A stretch of 37,969 bases of DNA from Acetobacteraceae bacterium (GCA_027487385.1 JAIYDS010000042.1:1-37969), one strand, 5' to 3'; positions 9,524 through 18,494 are shown, counted from the first letter of the stretch. The notes: a model not told the origin generated them from the sequence alone. Program-made: numbers and translations.

Positions 9524-10249
9524 ATGTCCGACGATCCCGGCTTCGAAGCCCGCCGCATCATCCGCGCCGCCAGCGCCGCCACCCTGGCCACCCAGCAGGA
9601 GGGCCAGCCCTTCGCCAGCCTGGTCACCCCCGCCTGCGCGCCCGACCTCTCCCCCCTGCTCTGGCTCTCCACCCTTTCGGAGCACACGCGCCACCTTCAG
9701 CGCGAGCCACGCTGCGCCCTGCTCTTCAGCGGCCCGGCCGAGACGGCGAACCCGCAGACCGCCCCGCGCGTGACGCTGACCGGCCTCGCCGAGCCCATCA
9801 CCGACGCAGCGCTGAAGGCGCGCTGGCTGGCCCGCCACCCCTATGCAGCGCTGTATGCCGAGTTCGGCGATTTCGGCCTTTGGCGCATCCAACCGCTTGG
9901 CGCGCTGATGGTGGGGGGCTTCGCCAGGGCCACACGGCTGCGCATGTCCCAGCTTCTGCCCGACCCGGCGGCAACCGACGCGATCGCGGCGGCCGAGCCC
10001 GAGATCATCGCCCATGTGAATGCCGACCACGCCGATGCCTTGCTGGCCATCGCCACCGGACTGCTGGGCGCCGCCCCCGGAGAATGGCGCATCACGGCGG
10101 TGGATGTGGATGGGCTCGACCTCGGCTGCGGAGAGGCGGTGCTGCGGCTGCCCTTCGCCGCGCCGGCGCGCGAAGCGGATTCCGTCCGGGCAGAATTGAT
10201 CCGTGCGGCCCGCCAGGCACGCGCCACCCTTGCTGCAACGCAACAATAA
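9524..10249 (+). CDS. HugZ-like pyridoxamine-5'-phosphate-oxidase-fold protein
   Basis: The protein has 241 residues. Residues 1-150 have the split-barrel flavin/heme fold (RIIRAASAATLATQQEG...PFASLV, the FMN-binding-like N-terminal strands; later GFGLWR-type strand FGDFGLWRIQPLGALMVGGF). The C-terminal 80 residues form a DUF2470 domain (EPEIIAHVNADHADAL...VDVDGLDLGC), the arrangement seen in HugZ/HutZ heme-utilisation proteins. Such proteins bind or degrade heme; the His in HVNADHADA is in the expected heme region. No heme-uptake genes are adjacent, so the role is tentative. A TTGC...GCAA-type dyad overlaps its 3' end (10,230-10,246). Confidence 0.8.
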   Translation: MSDDPGFEARRIIRAASAATLATQQEGQPFASLVTPACAPDLSPLLWLSTLSEHTRHLQREPRCALLFSGPAETANPQTAPRVTLTGLAEPITDAALKARWLARHPYAALYAEFGDFGLWRIQPLGALMVGGFARATRLRMSQLLPDPAATDAIAAAEPEIIAHVNADHADALLAIATGLLGAAPGEWRITAVDVDGLDLGCGEAVLRLPFAAPAREADSVRAELIRAARQARATLAATQQ

Positions 10250-10403
10250 TGAATTTCCGCAAAGCCAGGGATTTCGAGCCTTTGGGTGCATTGACCATCC
10301 CTGCCCCCTAGCCGTAATTCGGCCGGGACTGTCATCGAAACGCCCTTTGCCGGGACGAGGTGAAACGGTCACGGCTTTTTGCTCGCATCCAGGGGAATCC
10401 CGC

Positions 10404-11993
10404 ATGACCGCACCCGCCCTCGCCGGCACCGGCGTCACCTCCAGCAACCCGGTGCACGCCAATCTGACGGCGCCCCTGCTGGTGCAGCACGCCCTGTCCC
10501 GCGGTGAGGGTCGGCTTTCGGCGGATGGCGCCTTCATCGCCATCACCGGCGTCCACACCGGCCGATCCGTGCAGGACAAGTTCGTGGTGGATGACGCGGA
10601 TGTGACCGCCGAGATCTGGTGGGGCAAGATCAACAAGAAGATGGAGCCCGCGAAGTTCCAGGGCCTGGCCGCCAAGGTGCGCGGCTGGCTGGGCGAACGC
10701 CCGGTGCTCTTCACCCAGGACCTCTACGCCGGCGCCGACCCCGCGCATCGCATCCGCGTGCGCCTGGTGACGACCAACGCCTGGCACGCGATGTTCGCGC
10801 GCAACATGTTCATTCGCCCGCCCGTCGAGGACCTGGCTTCCTTCACGCCCGACTTCACCATCCTGCACGCCCCGGAATACGAGGCGGACCCCGCCGTGGA
10901 TGGCTGCCGCACCAGCACCTGCATCGCGCTCAGCTTCGCGCAGAAGACCATCCTGATCGCCGGCACCAGCTATGCCGGTGAGATCAAGAAGAGCATCTTC
11001 ACGGTCATGAACTGGCTGCTGCCCGCGCGCGGCGTGCTGCCGATGCATTGCAGCGCCAATGTCGGCAAGGCCGGTGACGTGGCCCTCTTCTTCGGCCTCT
11101 CCGGCACCGGCAAGACCACCCTCTCCTCCGACCCTGAGCGCAGCCTGATCGGCGATGACGAGCATGGCTGGTCCGATGCCGGCGTCTTCAACTTCGAAGG
11201 CGGCTGCTACGCCAAGGTCATCAAGCTCTCGCGCGAGGCCGAGCCGCAGATCTGGGACGCCTCGCACCGCTTCGGCGCCGTGCTGGAAAACGTGGTCGCC
11301 GATGAGCGCGGCATGCTCGACCTCGAGGACAACCGCTACACGGAGAACACGCGCTCCTGCTACCCGATCGAGTTCATCCCGAACGTCACGATCACGGGCA
11401 AGGCGGGCCTGCCGAAGAATGTGGTCATGCTGACGGCCGATGCCTTCGGCGTGCTGCCGCCCATCTCCAAGCTCTCGCCCGCGCAGGCGATGTATCACTT
11501 CCTCTCGGGCTACACGGCGCGCGTTGCCGGCACCGAGAAGGGCATGGGCAAGGAGCCCCAGGCGACCTTCAGCACCTGCTTCGGCGCCCCCTTCCTGCCG
11601 CGCCACCCCGAAGTCTATGGCAAGATGCTGAGCGAGTTGATCGCCAGGCACGGCGCCGATTGCTGGCTGGTGAACACCGGCTGGACCGGCGGCGCCTATG
11701 GCACCGGCAAGCGCATGAGCATTCAGCACACCCGCGCCCTGCTGCGCGCGGCGCTGGACGGCTCGCTGGCCCAGGTCGAGTTCGAGCAGGATCCCTTCTT
11801 CGGCCTGATGATCCCGAAGAGCGTTCCCGGGATCCCCGCGAATGTTCTGAACCCGCGCGAAAGCTGGGCCGACAAGGCCGCCTATGACGCGACGGCCAGG
11901 AACCTCGTCGGGCTGTTCGAGCAGAATTTCGAGAGCTTCGCGGGCGCGGTGGATGAGAGCGTGAAGAAGGTCGCGATCAAGGCGGCGGCCTGA
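10404..11993 (+). CDS. pckA: Phosphoenolpyruvate carboxykinase (ATP)
   Basis: The protein has 529 residues, typical of the ATP-dependent family. It interconverts oxaloacetate + ATP and phosphoenolpyruvate + CO2 + ADP, the first committed gluconeogenic step. Visible motifs are the substrate-binding GVHTGRSVQDKF, the P-loop GLSGTGKTTLS from residue 231 (Lys237 and Thr238), and the kinase-2/metal site LIGDDEHGW. ATG 10404 is preceded by a weak ribosome binding site (AGGGGAA). It has its own 150-base upstream region, so is probably monocistronic, and ends at a GNRA hairpin. Functionally it pairs with acs: acetate entering as acetyl-CoA needs PEP carboxykinase for gluconeogenesis. Confidence 0.97.
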   Translation: MTAPALAGTGVTSSNPVHANLTAPLLVQHALSRGEGRLSADGAFIAITGVHTGRSVQDKFVVDDADVTAEIWWGKINKKMEPAKFQGLAAKVRGWLGERPVLFTQDLYAGADPAHRIRVRLVTTNAWHAMFARNMFIRPPVEDLASFTPDFTILHAPEYEADPAVDGCRTSTCIALSFAQKTILIAGTSYAGEIKKSIFTVMNWLLPARGVLPMHCSANVGKAGDVALFFGLSGTGKTTLSSDPERSLIGDDEHGWSDAGVFNFEGGCYAKVIKLSREAEPQIWDASHRFGAVLENVVADERGMLDLEDNRYTENTRSCYPIEFIPNVTITGKAGLPKNVVMLTADAFGVLPPISKLSPAQAMYHFLSGYTARVAGTEKGMGKEPQATFSTCFGAPFLPRHPEVYGKMLSELIARHGADCWLVNTGWTGGAYGTGKRMSIQHTRALLRAALDGSLAQVEFEQDPFFGLMIPKSVPGIPANVLNPRESWADKAAYDATARNLVGLFEQNFESFAGAVDESVKKVAIKAAA

Positions 11994-12017
11994 CGCCGAA
12001 AAAGGCGCCTCCGGCGG

Positions 12018-12037
12018 CTGGGGCCGAAAGGCCCCAG
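12018..12037. terminator. GNRA hairpin at a convergent junction (pckA / HNH)
   Basis: CTGGGGCC (12,018-12,025) pairs perfectly with GGCCCCAG (12,030-12,037) around GAAA. A small CGCC/GGCG hairpin precedes it. It is the same design as the structures at 4,204 and 20,463. Confidence 0.65.
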
Positions 12038-12054
12038 ACCCCAGGAATTTCGGC

Positions 12055-12657
12055 TCAGCCTTGTTCCAGCTCGCTGTCCCAGTAGAGGTAGTCGCGCCAG
12101 CTTTCGTGCAGGTGGTTGGGAGGGAAGCTGCGGCCGTTCTCCTGCAATTCCCAACTCGTGGGCTGGCGGGGCACCTGGCGGGGCAGCATGTGGCACTCCT
12201 TCGGGAGGGCGCTGCCTTTGCGCAGGTTGCAGGGGCCGCAGGCCGCGACGACGTTTTCCCAACTCGTCTTTCCGCCGCGTGAGCGGGGGATCACGTGATC
12301 GAAGGTCAGTTCGTGGGCGGGCAGGTCATTCCCGCAATACTGGCATTCGAAACGGTCGCGCAGGAAGACGTTGAACCGGGTGAAGGCCGGGCGCCGCGCC
12401 GCCGGGATGTATTCGCGCAGCGCGATGACCGAGGGCAGGCGCAGCGCGAAGGAGGGGGAATGCACCTCCGTCTCGTACTCGCTGAGCACGGAGACGCGGT
12501 CCAGCACCACCGCCTTCACCGCATCCTGCCAGGACCAGACCGAAAGTGGGAAATAGGAGAGCGGGCGGAAATCCGCGTTCAGCACCAGGGCGGGAAAACC
12601 GCCGGGGCCGGTGATCTGGGGGATGAGACTGCCGTCGGGCAAACCAAGCTCCTCCAT
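12055..12657 (-). CDS. HNH endonuclease
   Basis: The protein has 200 residues from ATG 12657; the frame remains open another 29 codons but MEELGLPDG gives the usual length. The C-terminal half is an HNH zinc-finger nuclease: CQYCG, then LTFDHVIPRSRGG (the DH of the catalytic motif), WENVVAACGPCNLRKG (Asn and the second Cys pair). The N-terminal half (ALVLNADFRPLSYFPLS) is the conserved domain found with it across alphaproteobacteria as a chromosomally fixed housekeeping gene. Known homologues are annotated only as HNH endonucleases; there is no adjacent methylase, so restriction activity is unlikely. It is divergent from gluQ across a 163-base gap. Confidence 0.88.
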   Translation of the reverse strand: MEELGLPDGSLIPQITGPGGFPALVLNADFRPLSYFPLSVWSWQDAVKAVVLDRVSVLSEYETEVHSPSFALRLPSVIALREYIPAARRPAFTRFNVFLRDRFECQYCGNDLPAHELTFDHVIPRSRGGKTSWENVVAACGPCNLRKGSALPKECHMLPRQVPRQPTSWELQENGRSFPPNHLHESWRDYLYWDSELEQG

Positions 12658-12820
12658 GCACAGCTGGCGGAGAAGACCGGTCCCGGGTGCGGCAAGGCTC
12701 CCGGAATCGGTGCGCCGCCAAGAATTGCGAAGACTGCATCGCACCCTTGCTGCATTGCCGCAAGTCGGGCATGGCGGCTTTCATGGGGCGGTCATAAAGC
12801 GCCGCCCCTGGATTCGCCGC

Positions 12821-13663
12821 ATGCCGCCCGCTTTCCCCCCCGGTTGCACCACGCGCTTCGCGCCCTCCCCCACCGGATACCTGCATCTGGGCCATGCCCA
12901 TTCGGCGCTGTTTGCCGCCCAGGCCGCCAAGCAGGGCGGCGGCCGCTTCCTGCTGCGCATCGAGGATATCGACGCCACGCGCTGCCGGCCGGAATTCACG
13001 ACAGCCCTCCTCGAAGACCTCGCCTGGCTGGGCCTGGCCTGGACCGAGCCGCCGCGCGTCCAGTCCACCCGCATGCCGCAGTACCGCGCGACCCTGGAAA
13101 CGCTGCGCCGCCGCGGCCTGCTCTATCCCTGCTTCTGCACGCGCGGCGACATCGCCGCCGCCATCGCCGCCGCACACGGCCCGGCGGCGATCTACCCCGG
13201 CACCTGCCGCGACCTGCCGGCCGCCGAAGCCGCGGCCCGCATCGCCGCCGGGCGCCCCTATGCGCTGCGTCTGAACACCGCCCGCGCACGCGCCGAGACC
13301 GGGCCGCTGGCCTTCACCGACCTGATCCACGGCCCGCGCCGCTGCACGCCCGAGGCGCAGGGCGATGTGGTGCTGGCCCGCAAGGACATCCCCGCCTCCT
13401 ACCACCTTTGCGTCACGCAGGATGATGCCGAGCAAGAGGTGACGCTGGTGACGCGCGGTGAGGATCTGCTGGAGGCGACCGACATCCACCGCCTGCTGCA
13501 GGCACTGATGGGCTGGCCGGCGCCGCTCTATGCCCATCACGGGCTGATCAAGGATGCGCAGGGCAAGCGCCTGGCCAAGCGGGACCAGGCGCCCACGCTG
13601 CGCGCCATGCGCGCAGTTGGCATGAGCCCAGCGGAGGTGCGCGCGGCGGCCGGCTTCCCCTAA
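12821..13663 (+). CDS. gluQ: Glutamyl-Q tRNA(Asp) synthetase
   Basis: The protein has 280 residues and is a truncated GluRS paralogue lacking the anticodon-binding domain. It activates glutamate with ATP and attaches it to queuosine at position 34 of tRNA(Asp). Visible are the HIGH-like FAPSPTGYLHLGH (residues 13-25), the RIEDID substrate motif, the zinc ligands Cys104, Cys106, Tyr125 and Cys129 in the expected C-x-C...Y-x-x-x-C spacing, and the KMSKS-like KRLAKRD near residue 250. ATG 12821 has no strong Shine-Dalgarno. It heads a five-gene operon with 9-base spacing to the next gene. Queuosine itself is made by enzymes including QueG, which lies at the far end of this window. Confidence 0.93.
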   Translation: MPPAFPPGCTTRFAPSPTGYLHLGHAHSALFAAQAAKQGGGRFLLRIEDIDATRCRPEFTTALLEDLAWLGLAWTEPPRVQSTRMPQYRATLETLRRRGLLYPCFCTRGDIAAAIAAAHGPAAIYPGTCRDLPAAEAAARIAAGRPYALRLNTARARAETGPLAFTDLIHGPRRCTPEAQGDVVLARKDIPASYHLCVTQDDAEQEVTLVTRGEDLLEATDIHRLLQALMGWPAPLYAHHGLIKDAQGKRLAKRDQAPTLRAMRAVGMSPAEVRAAAGFP

Positions 13664-13672
13664 GCTTCCCGC

Positions 13673-14548
13673 GTGACCCCGCGCGCCACCGGCCTTCTCC
13701 TGCTTGTCCTGACCGGCCTGGGCTGGGGCTCCAATTGGCCCGCCATGCAATTGCTGCTGCGCGAGATGCCGCCACTGGCCGCGCGCTCCTATGCCGGCAT
13801 GGCCTCGGCGCTGATCTTCGGGCTGGGGGCGCTGGCCTTTGGCGTGAAGCTGCGCGTGGCGCGGCCGCTTTGGGGGCTGCTTGCGATCTATGCGGGGCTG
13901 AATGTCACGGCCTGGATGGGCCTGGCCACGGTGGGCCTGCTCTGGCTGAGCGCGGCCGAGGCCGCCACCCTCGCCTATACCATGCCGGTCTGGGCCGCCC
14001 TTCTGGCCTGGCCCATCCTGGGAGAGCGGCCGAGCCTGACCAAGCTGCTGGCCCTCGTGCTGGGGATTGGCGGGGTGGTGATCCTGTTTGCCGGGCGCGG
14101 CCTCGATGTGGGGCTGGAGAAGCTGCCGGGCATGCTCATGCTGCTGGGCGCCGCCATGCTCTTTGCGCTGGGGGCGGTGCTGGCCAAGCGCTATCCGCTG
14201 CCGATGCACCCCGTGGCGGCCATGGTCTGGCAGGTGGGGCTGGGCTGCCTGCCATTGCTGCTGCTCTCGCCCCTGCTGGAGACGGTGAACCTCGCGGAAC
14301 TCTCGGGCCTCGGCTGGTTCCTGATGGGCTGGATGGCCCTCGTGGCGCTGGGCATCGCCTATCTCGCCTGGTTCGGCGCGCTGGCCCGGCTGCCGGCCTC
14401 GACCGCCACCATCGGAACGCTGCTGGTGCCCATCGTCGCGGTGGTTTCCACGGGGCTCCTGCTGGGCGAACCGCTGGGCCTGCGCGAATGGGGGGCGCTG
14501 GCCCTCACCCTGGCCAGCGTGCTGCTCGCGACACGGCCGCGCGCATGA
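13673..14548 (+). CDS. EamA/DMT-family transporter 1
   Basis: The protein has 291 residues with ten hydrophobic segments forming two EamA repeats (residues about 5-140 and 150-285). It is an inner-membrane permease of the drug/metabolite transporter superfamily, probably an exporter of metabolites or amino acids. Conserved TMPVWAALLAWPILGERP and STATIGTLLVPIVAV...LGEPL segments mark the two repeats. It starts with GTG nine bases after gluQ. Its last bases overlap the next gene (ATGA), so the two are translationally coupled. The neighbour is a paralogue; the pair may act as a heterodimer or have split substrates. Confidence 0.88.
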   Translation: MTPRATGLLLLVLTGLGWGSNWPAMQLLLREMPPLAARSYAGMASALIFGLGALAFGVKLRVARPLWGLLAIYAGLNVTAWMGLATVGLLWLSAAEAATLAYTMPVWAALLAWPILGERPSLTKLLALVLGIGGVVILFAGRGLDVGLEKLPGMLMLLGAAMLFALGAVLAKRYPLPMHPVAAMVWQVGLGCLPLLLLSPLLETVNLAELSGLGWFLMGWMALVALGIAYLAWFGALARLPASTATIGTLLVPIVAVVSTGLLLGEPLGLREWGALALTLASVLLATRPRA

Positions 14549-15429
14549 CGCCGCGCAACCTCGGCCTCGTCCTGCTGATGGCGACGGCGGTGAATTGGGG
14601 CGCCACCTGGCCGATCATGAAATTCCTGCTGACCGAGTTGCCGCCGCTCACCATGCGCGCGCTGGGCAGCGGGGTTCTGGCCGTGCTGCTCCTGTTGGGC
14701 GCGCTGGCTTTCCGCCTGCCGCTGCATGTCCCGCGTGAGCAGCGGCCGCGCCTCGTGCTGTTTTCGCTGCTGAACATCACCGCCTGGATGGCCTTCGGCA
14801 CGCTGGCGCTGCGCTGGCTGAGCGCGTCCGAGGCCGCGATCCTGGCTTACACCATGCCGGTCTGGGCGGCGCTTTTCGCCTGGCCCATCCTGGGCGAGCG
14901 GCCGGGGCCGGCGCGCATCGCGGGGCTCACCCTGGGCTTTGGCAGCATCGTGATCCTCTTCGCCGGGCGCGGGGTGGAGCTGGGGCTGGAGAAGCTGCCG
15001 GGCCTGGGCTTCATCCTGGCCTCCGCCCTGCTGTTTGCGCTCGGCGCCGTGCTTTCCAAGCAGCGGCCGCTCGTGCTGCATCCGATCACCGCGCTGGCCT
15101 GGCAGATGGCCATCGGCTGCCTGCCCATGGCGATCCTGGCGCCGCTGCTGGAAAGCTTCGAGCCCGCGCGGGTCACGCCGCCGGTCTGGTTCTGGTTCGG
15201 CTGGTTCATGATCTTCTCGATGGGCCTCTCCTACCTCACCTGGTTTGGCGCGCTGGCCCGGCTGCCCGCCTCCACCGCCGCCATCGGCACGCTGCTGGCC
15301 CCGGTGCTCAGCGTGCTGGCCGCCGGCCTTTTCCTGGGCGAGCCGCTGGGCTGGCGGGAGGCGGTGGCGCTGGGCGGCACGGTGGCCGCGGTGGCGCTGG
15401 CGGTGGGACTGCGCGATAAGCGCCCATGA
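14545..15429 (+). CDS. EamA/DMT-family transporter 2
   Basis: The protein has 294 residues, ten membrane segments and two EamA domains. It shares long stretches with the preceding gene (YTMPVWAAL.AWPILGERP, LPASTA.IGTLL.P, FAGRG...GLEKLPG), so it arose by tandem duplication. ATG 14545 overlaps the upstream stop by four bases (ATGA), and its own stop overlaps the rlmI start by four bases. The frame is open far upstream, but the overlap and the N-terminal alignment with its paralogue fix the start. Substrate unknown. Confidence 0.87.
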   Translation: MTPRNLGLVLLMATAVNWGATWPIMKFLLTELPPLTMRALGSGVLAVLLLLGALAFRLPLHVPREQRPRLVLFSLLNITAWMAFGTLALRWLSASEAAILAYTMPVWAALFAWPILGERPGPARIAGLTLGFGSIVILFAGRGVELGLEKLPGLGFILASALLFALGAVLSKQRPLVLHPITALAWQMAIGCLPMAILAPLLESFEPARVTPPVWFWFGWFMIFSMGLSYLTWFGALARLPASTAAIGTLLAPVLSVLAAGLFLGEPLGWREAVALGGTVAAVALAVGLRDKRP

Positions 15430-16616
15430 CACCGCTTCTCCGCCTGCAACCCGGCCGTGATCGCCGCGTGAAATCCGGCCACCCCTGGGCCTTCTCCAAC
15501 GAAATCGTGATGGATGCGGCGGCCCGCGCCCTGCCCCCCGGCGCCGCCGTGCGGTTGGAGGGCGATGATGGCGTGAAGCACGGCATCTGGCAGTTCAACC
15601 CGCACAGCCTGATCGCGGCGCGCGTGCTGGACCGCGCGGCCACCGCCGCACCGGACGCCGCCTGGTTCGAGGCCCGTCTCGCCCGCGCCCTCGCCCTGCG
15701 CGAGCGCCTGGGCATCGCCCGCTTCTGCCGGCTGGTGCATGCCGAGGCCGATGGCCTGCCCGGCCTGGTGGTGGACCGCTTCGATGATGTGATCGCCCTC
15801 CAGGCCAATACCGCCGGGATGGAGGCGGCGACGCCGATGATCGTCGAAGCGCTCCGCGCCCTGCTGAACCCGCGCAGCATCCTCGCCCGCAATGACAGCG
15901 CCGTGCGCACGCTGGAAGGGCTGCCGCTGGAGACGAAGCTGCTGCACGGCACCGAGGCGCGCGCCCGCGTCGAGGAGGGTGGCCTCGCCTTCGAGGTGGA
16001 CCTGCTCTCCGGCCAGAAGACCGGCTGGTTCTTCGACCAGCGCGAAAACCGCGCCCGCGTGGCGGCCCTGGCGGCCTGCCTCCCCGGGGGCGCCACGCTG
16101 CTCGACGTCTTCTGCCACACCGGCGGCTTCGGCCTGCTGGCCGCCAAGGCCGGCGCGCGCGAAGTCACGCTGCTGGACCGCTCGCAACCCGCGCTCGACC
16201 TCGCCATGGCCTCGGCCGCCGCCAATGGCCTCAGCGGCCGCGTCGCCGCGCAAAGGGGCGAGGCGCTGGAAACGCTCGAGCGCATGGTGGGCGGCCAGCG
16301 CCGCTTCGACATCGTGGTGGCGGACCCGCCGGCCTTCGCGAAATCCCGCAAGGACATCCCGGCGGCACTGCGCGCCTATCAGCGCCTGGCGCGGATCTGC
16401 GCCCAATTGGTCAATCCGGGCGGCTTCCTCTTCATCGCCTCCTGCTCGCACCACGCCGCCCCGCCGGAATTCGCCGCCGCCGTGGCCGAGGGCGTCTGGC
16501 GCGCGCGGCGCGAGGCGCGGCTGCTCGCCAGCACCGGCGCGGGGCCGGACCACCCGGTGCATCCCATGCTGCCCGAGAGCGCCTATCTGAAGGCGCAGCT
16601 TCTTCAGCTGGCGTGA
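15426..16616 (+). CDS. rlmI: 23S rRNA m5C methyltransferase, RlmI family
   Basis: The protein has 396 residues, matching the E. coli RlmI length. RlmI uses S-adenosylmethionine to methylate cytosine 1962 of 23S rRNA. An N-terminal PUA RNA-binding domain (residues about 1-80, including HPWAFSNEI) is followed by an EEHEH linker domain and a Rossmann methyltransferase domain with LLDVFCHTGGFGL (SAM motif I), VVADPPAFAKS (motif IV) and FIASCSHH, which holds the nucleophilic cysteine. The start ATG overlaps the upstream stop. Family assignment is strong; the exact rRNA position is inherited from E. coli. Related YccW proteins would look the same. Confidence 0.92.
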   Translation: MTPLLRLQPGRDRRVKSGHPWAFSNEIVMDAAARALPPGAAVRLEGDDGVKHGIWQFNPHSLIAARVLDRAATAAPDAAWFEARLARALALRERLGIARFCRLVHAEADGLPGLVVDRFDDVIALQANTAGMEAATPMIVEALRALLNPRSILARNDSAVRTLEGLPLETKLLHGTEARARVEEGGLAFEVDLLSGQKTGWFFDQRENRARVAALAACLPGGATLLDVFCHTGGFGLLAAKAGAREVTLLDRSQPALDLAMASAAANGLSGRVAAQRGEALETLERMVGGQRRFDIVVADPPAFAKSRKDIPAALRAYQRLARICAQLVNPGGFLFIASCSHHAAPPEFAAAVAEGVWRARREARLLASTGAGPDHPVHPMLPESAYLKAQLLQLA

Positions 16617-17008
16617 CGCGGGAGGCGGCCTATCGGCACACGCTCTATCGCGCGGGCGATGTGGTGGTGCGGGTGGGCCGTCGAAGCCGCTCAGCCGATG
16701 CCTGGATGGCGCGGCATGGCGCGCGCGAAGCGGGCTTCATCACCGCCTGGAACCCGATGAGCCGCGTGATGCCGGCGCGCTGGAACCAAGCCGCCCAGGC
16801 GCGGCTGCGGCGCGATCTGCGCGGCCGGCCGGTGGCGCTGGGCGAAGGCAGACTGGGAAGCTGGCGAGAGGAGATGCTGTTGCTCGCCATTCCGCTGCGG
16901 GAGTTGCTGCGCCTGGCGCGCCGCCACCGCCAGGCGGCCGTGGTGTTGCTGCGGCGGGGCCACTCCGCCGCCCTTATCTGGACCGTGCCCGCCGCTCGAA
17001 GGTCTTGA
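16613..17008 (+). CDS. DUF3293 domain protein
   Basis: The protein has 131 residues. It matches the DUF3293 pattern: a starting Tyr-rich strand, then GAREAGFITAWNPMS, where the FITAWNP core is the family signature, and a Gly-rich EGRLGSW turn. Function is unknown. GTG 16613 overlaps the rlmI stop (GTGA), so it is the last cistron of the gluQ operon. Its last 35 bases overlap the 3' end of the convergent minus-strand gene, so the two transcripts are complementary there. Confidence 0.75.
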   Translation: MTREAAYRHTLYRAGDVVVRVGRRSRSADAWMARHGAREAGFITAWNPMSRVMPARWNQAAQARLRRDLRGRPVALGEGRLGSWREEMLLLAIPLRELLRLARRHRQAAVVLLRRGHSAALIWTVPAARRS

Positions 17009-17429
17009 GCGCCTTCGCATGGGCAGCGCGGATCAGCGGCATCTGCGCCGCCAGATCCGCCGCGGACGGGTTGAGGATGCAGACCCAGCTCATCCACCCA
17101 TAGACGGGATGCGGCATGAGTTGGCCCGGCTGCGTGAAATCCCAGGGGCCCTCGATCACCCCACCCTGGACCGGCCGCGCCGGCGGCCGGCCGAAAAGCG
17201 GCTCATAGGCGTCCCGCGGCAAGCCGAAGCTCACCCGGAAAACGCCCGGGCGATCCAGCGCCGAGGCGCGGTCATTCGCGCCATCCTTGGACTTCAGCGT
17301 CAGGAAATAGGCGCCGCGCGCGAAGCGGCCACCCGGATTGCAGAAGAGGCTCGTCTCGCCCCAGCTGTCATGCGCCTCGGTCTCCGGGAAATCCCGCAGG
17401 ATCAGCGCCCGGATGGCCTCGGGCGTCAT
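16974..17429 (-). CDS. DUF6194-like protein
   Basis: The protein has 151 residues. It has WGETSLFCNPGGRFARGAYF, a KSKDGANDRAS.LDRPGVFRVSFGL block and MPHPVYGWMSWVCILNP, which together resemble the DUF6194 (and MmcQ/YjbR-like) family of small cytosolic proteins of unknown function. It begins three bases after the patatin-like gene ends, as the last cistron of that unit, and converges with overlap on the DUF3293 gene. The end (TAA, 16,974-16,976) is inside the neighbour's coding region. Confidence 0.65.
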   Translation of the reverse strand: MTPEAIRALILRDFPETEAHDSWGETSLFCNPGGRFARGAYFLTLKSKDGANDRASALDRPGVFRVSFGLPRDAYEPLFGRPPARPVQGGVIEGPWDFTQPGQLMPHPVYGWMSWVCILNPSAADLAAQMPLIRAAHAKALKTFERRARSR

Positions 17430-17432
17430 CGC

Positions 17433-18494
17433 TCAGAGGTAGCGCTGGATGTCCAGCGTGCTCTCGCGCCCCACCTTGTCCAGGCTCTCGCGGATGAAGA
17501 GATCCGCCGCGTCGCGCCCGTAATCGCGCAGCGTCTGGAGGAAGTCCCAATCCCCGTTGAACTTGGTGCTGAGCTTGAAGGCGCGCATGCGCTCCTCATC
17601 CTCGATCGCGTGCAGGAACAGGCGCCGATACCGGGGCTGCTCAAGCCGGCCGGAATCCAGCATGCGCTGCACGAAATCAATGGCCCGCATCTCGCTCATC
17701 AGCGAGGCGTTGAAGCTGATCTCGTTCAGCCGGTTCATGATGTCGCTGGTCGTCGTCGGCAATTCGGCGCGCAGCAGCGGATTCAGCTGCACCAGCACGA
17801 TGTCGGCCGCCATGCGCTCATGATAAAGCGGCCAGAGCGCGGGATTGCCCAGATAGCCGCCATCCCAATAGGCCTCGCCATCAATCTCCACCGCCTTGAA
17901 CACATTGGGCAGGCAGGCGGAGGCGAGCAGCGCATCCACCGTGATCTCGCTGCGCGTGAAGACCTTGGGCTTGCCGGTGCGCACATTGGTGGCCGAGATG
18001 AAGAGCCGGATGGCGCTCTTGTCCGAGCGCAGCCGCGCGAGGTCGAGGCTCTGGTCCAGCGCCTTGCGCAGCGGGTTGAACTCCATCGGGAAGGGGTTCA
18101 GCTGATAGGGCGACATGACGCGCGTCATGGTGTCGAAGGCGTTCCAGGCCAGGCTGTACTTCAGGTCCCAGCCCCAGAGCGCCTTCTCGATCGGCGTCGC
18201 CTTCATCGGCGAGACGGCGAATTTCGCGCCCAGCGCGCGCCAGAAGCGGTTCAGCGCATCCTTGGCCCCTTGCCTACCGCCCTCCAGCAGGCCGAGCGCG
18301 AGGATCGCGCCGTTGATCGCGCCGGCCGAGGTGCCGGAAAGGCCGTCAAACTCGATCCGATCGTCTTCCAGCAGGCGATCCAGCGCGCCCCAGGTGAAGG
18401 CGCCATGCGTGCCGCCACCCTGCAGCGCGAGGTTGACCCGGCGCGTCGTCTTTTGCGCGAGGGCGGGGGCCGCAAGGGCAGCGTTGATGTCCAT
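17433..18494 (-). CDS. Patatin-like serine hydrolase
   Basis: The protein has 353 residues from ATG 18494. The patatin fold uses a Ser-Asp dyad: the oxyanion GGGTHGAF lies at residues 26-33, the nucleophile Ser56 sits in GTSAG, and Asp211 in YWDGG completes the dyad. There is no signal peptide beyond a short hydrophobic Ala-rich N-terminus, so it is probably cytoplasmic. The start codon overlaps the upstream dehydrogenase stop (ATGA), so the two are translationally coupled; an alternative start five codons upstream is less likely. Patatins cleave acyl esters. Coupling to 3-hydroxybutyrate dehydrogenase suggests a role with polyhydroxybutyrate or its oligomers (inference), though a phospholipid substrate is equally possible. 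Confidence 0.88.
   Translation of the reverse strand: MDINAALAAPALAQKTTRRVNLALQGGGTHGAFTWGALDRLLEDDRIEFDGLSGTSAGAINGAILALGLLEGGRQGAKDALNRFWRALGAKFAVSPMKATPIEKALWGWDLKYSLAWNAFDTMTRVMSPYQLNPFPMEFNPLRKALDQSLDLARLRSDKSAIRLFISATNVRTGKPKVFTRSEITVDALLASACLPNVFKAVEIDGEAYWDGGYLGNPALWPLYHERMAADIVLVQLNPLLRAELPTTTSDIMNRLNEISFNASLMSEMRAIDFVQRMLDSGRLEQPRYRRLFLHAIEDEERMRAFKLSTKFNGDWDFLQTLRDYGRDAADLFIRESLDKVGRESTLDIQRYL

Noticed and set aside
10250..10403. TTGACC at 10,291 with TAATTC downstream as the pckA promoter.
   Set aside because: The -10 candidate is too poor to support a promoter call by eye.
12658..12820. Possible tRNA or small RNA in the HNH/gluQ gap.
   Set aside because: No cloverleaf or CCA end and no strong hairpin with a T-tract; only a dyad resembling a regulator site is present.
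12326..14209. 627-codon minus-strand open frame across gluQ and the first EamA gene.
   Set aside because: Product is Gln/Gly/Arg-rich nonsense, and runs antisense to well-recognised genes.
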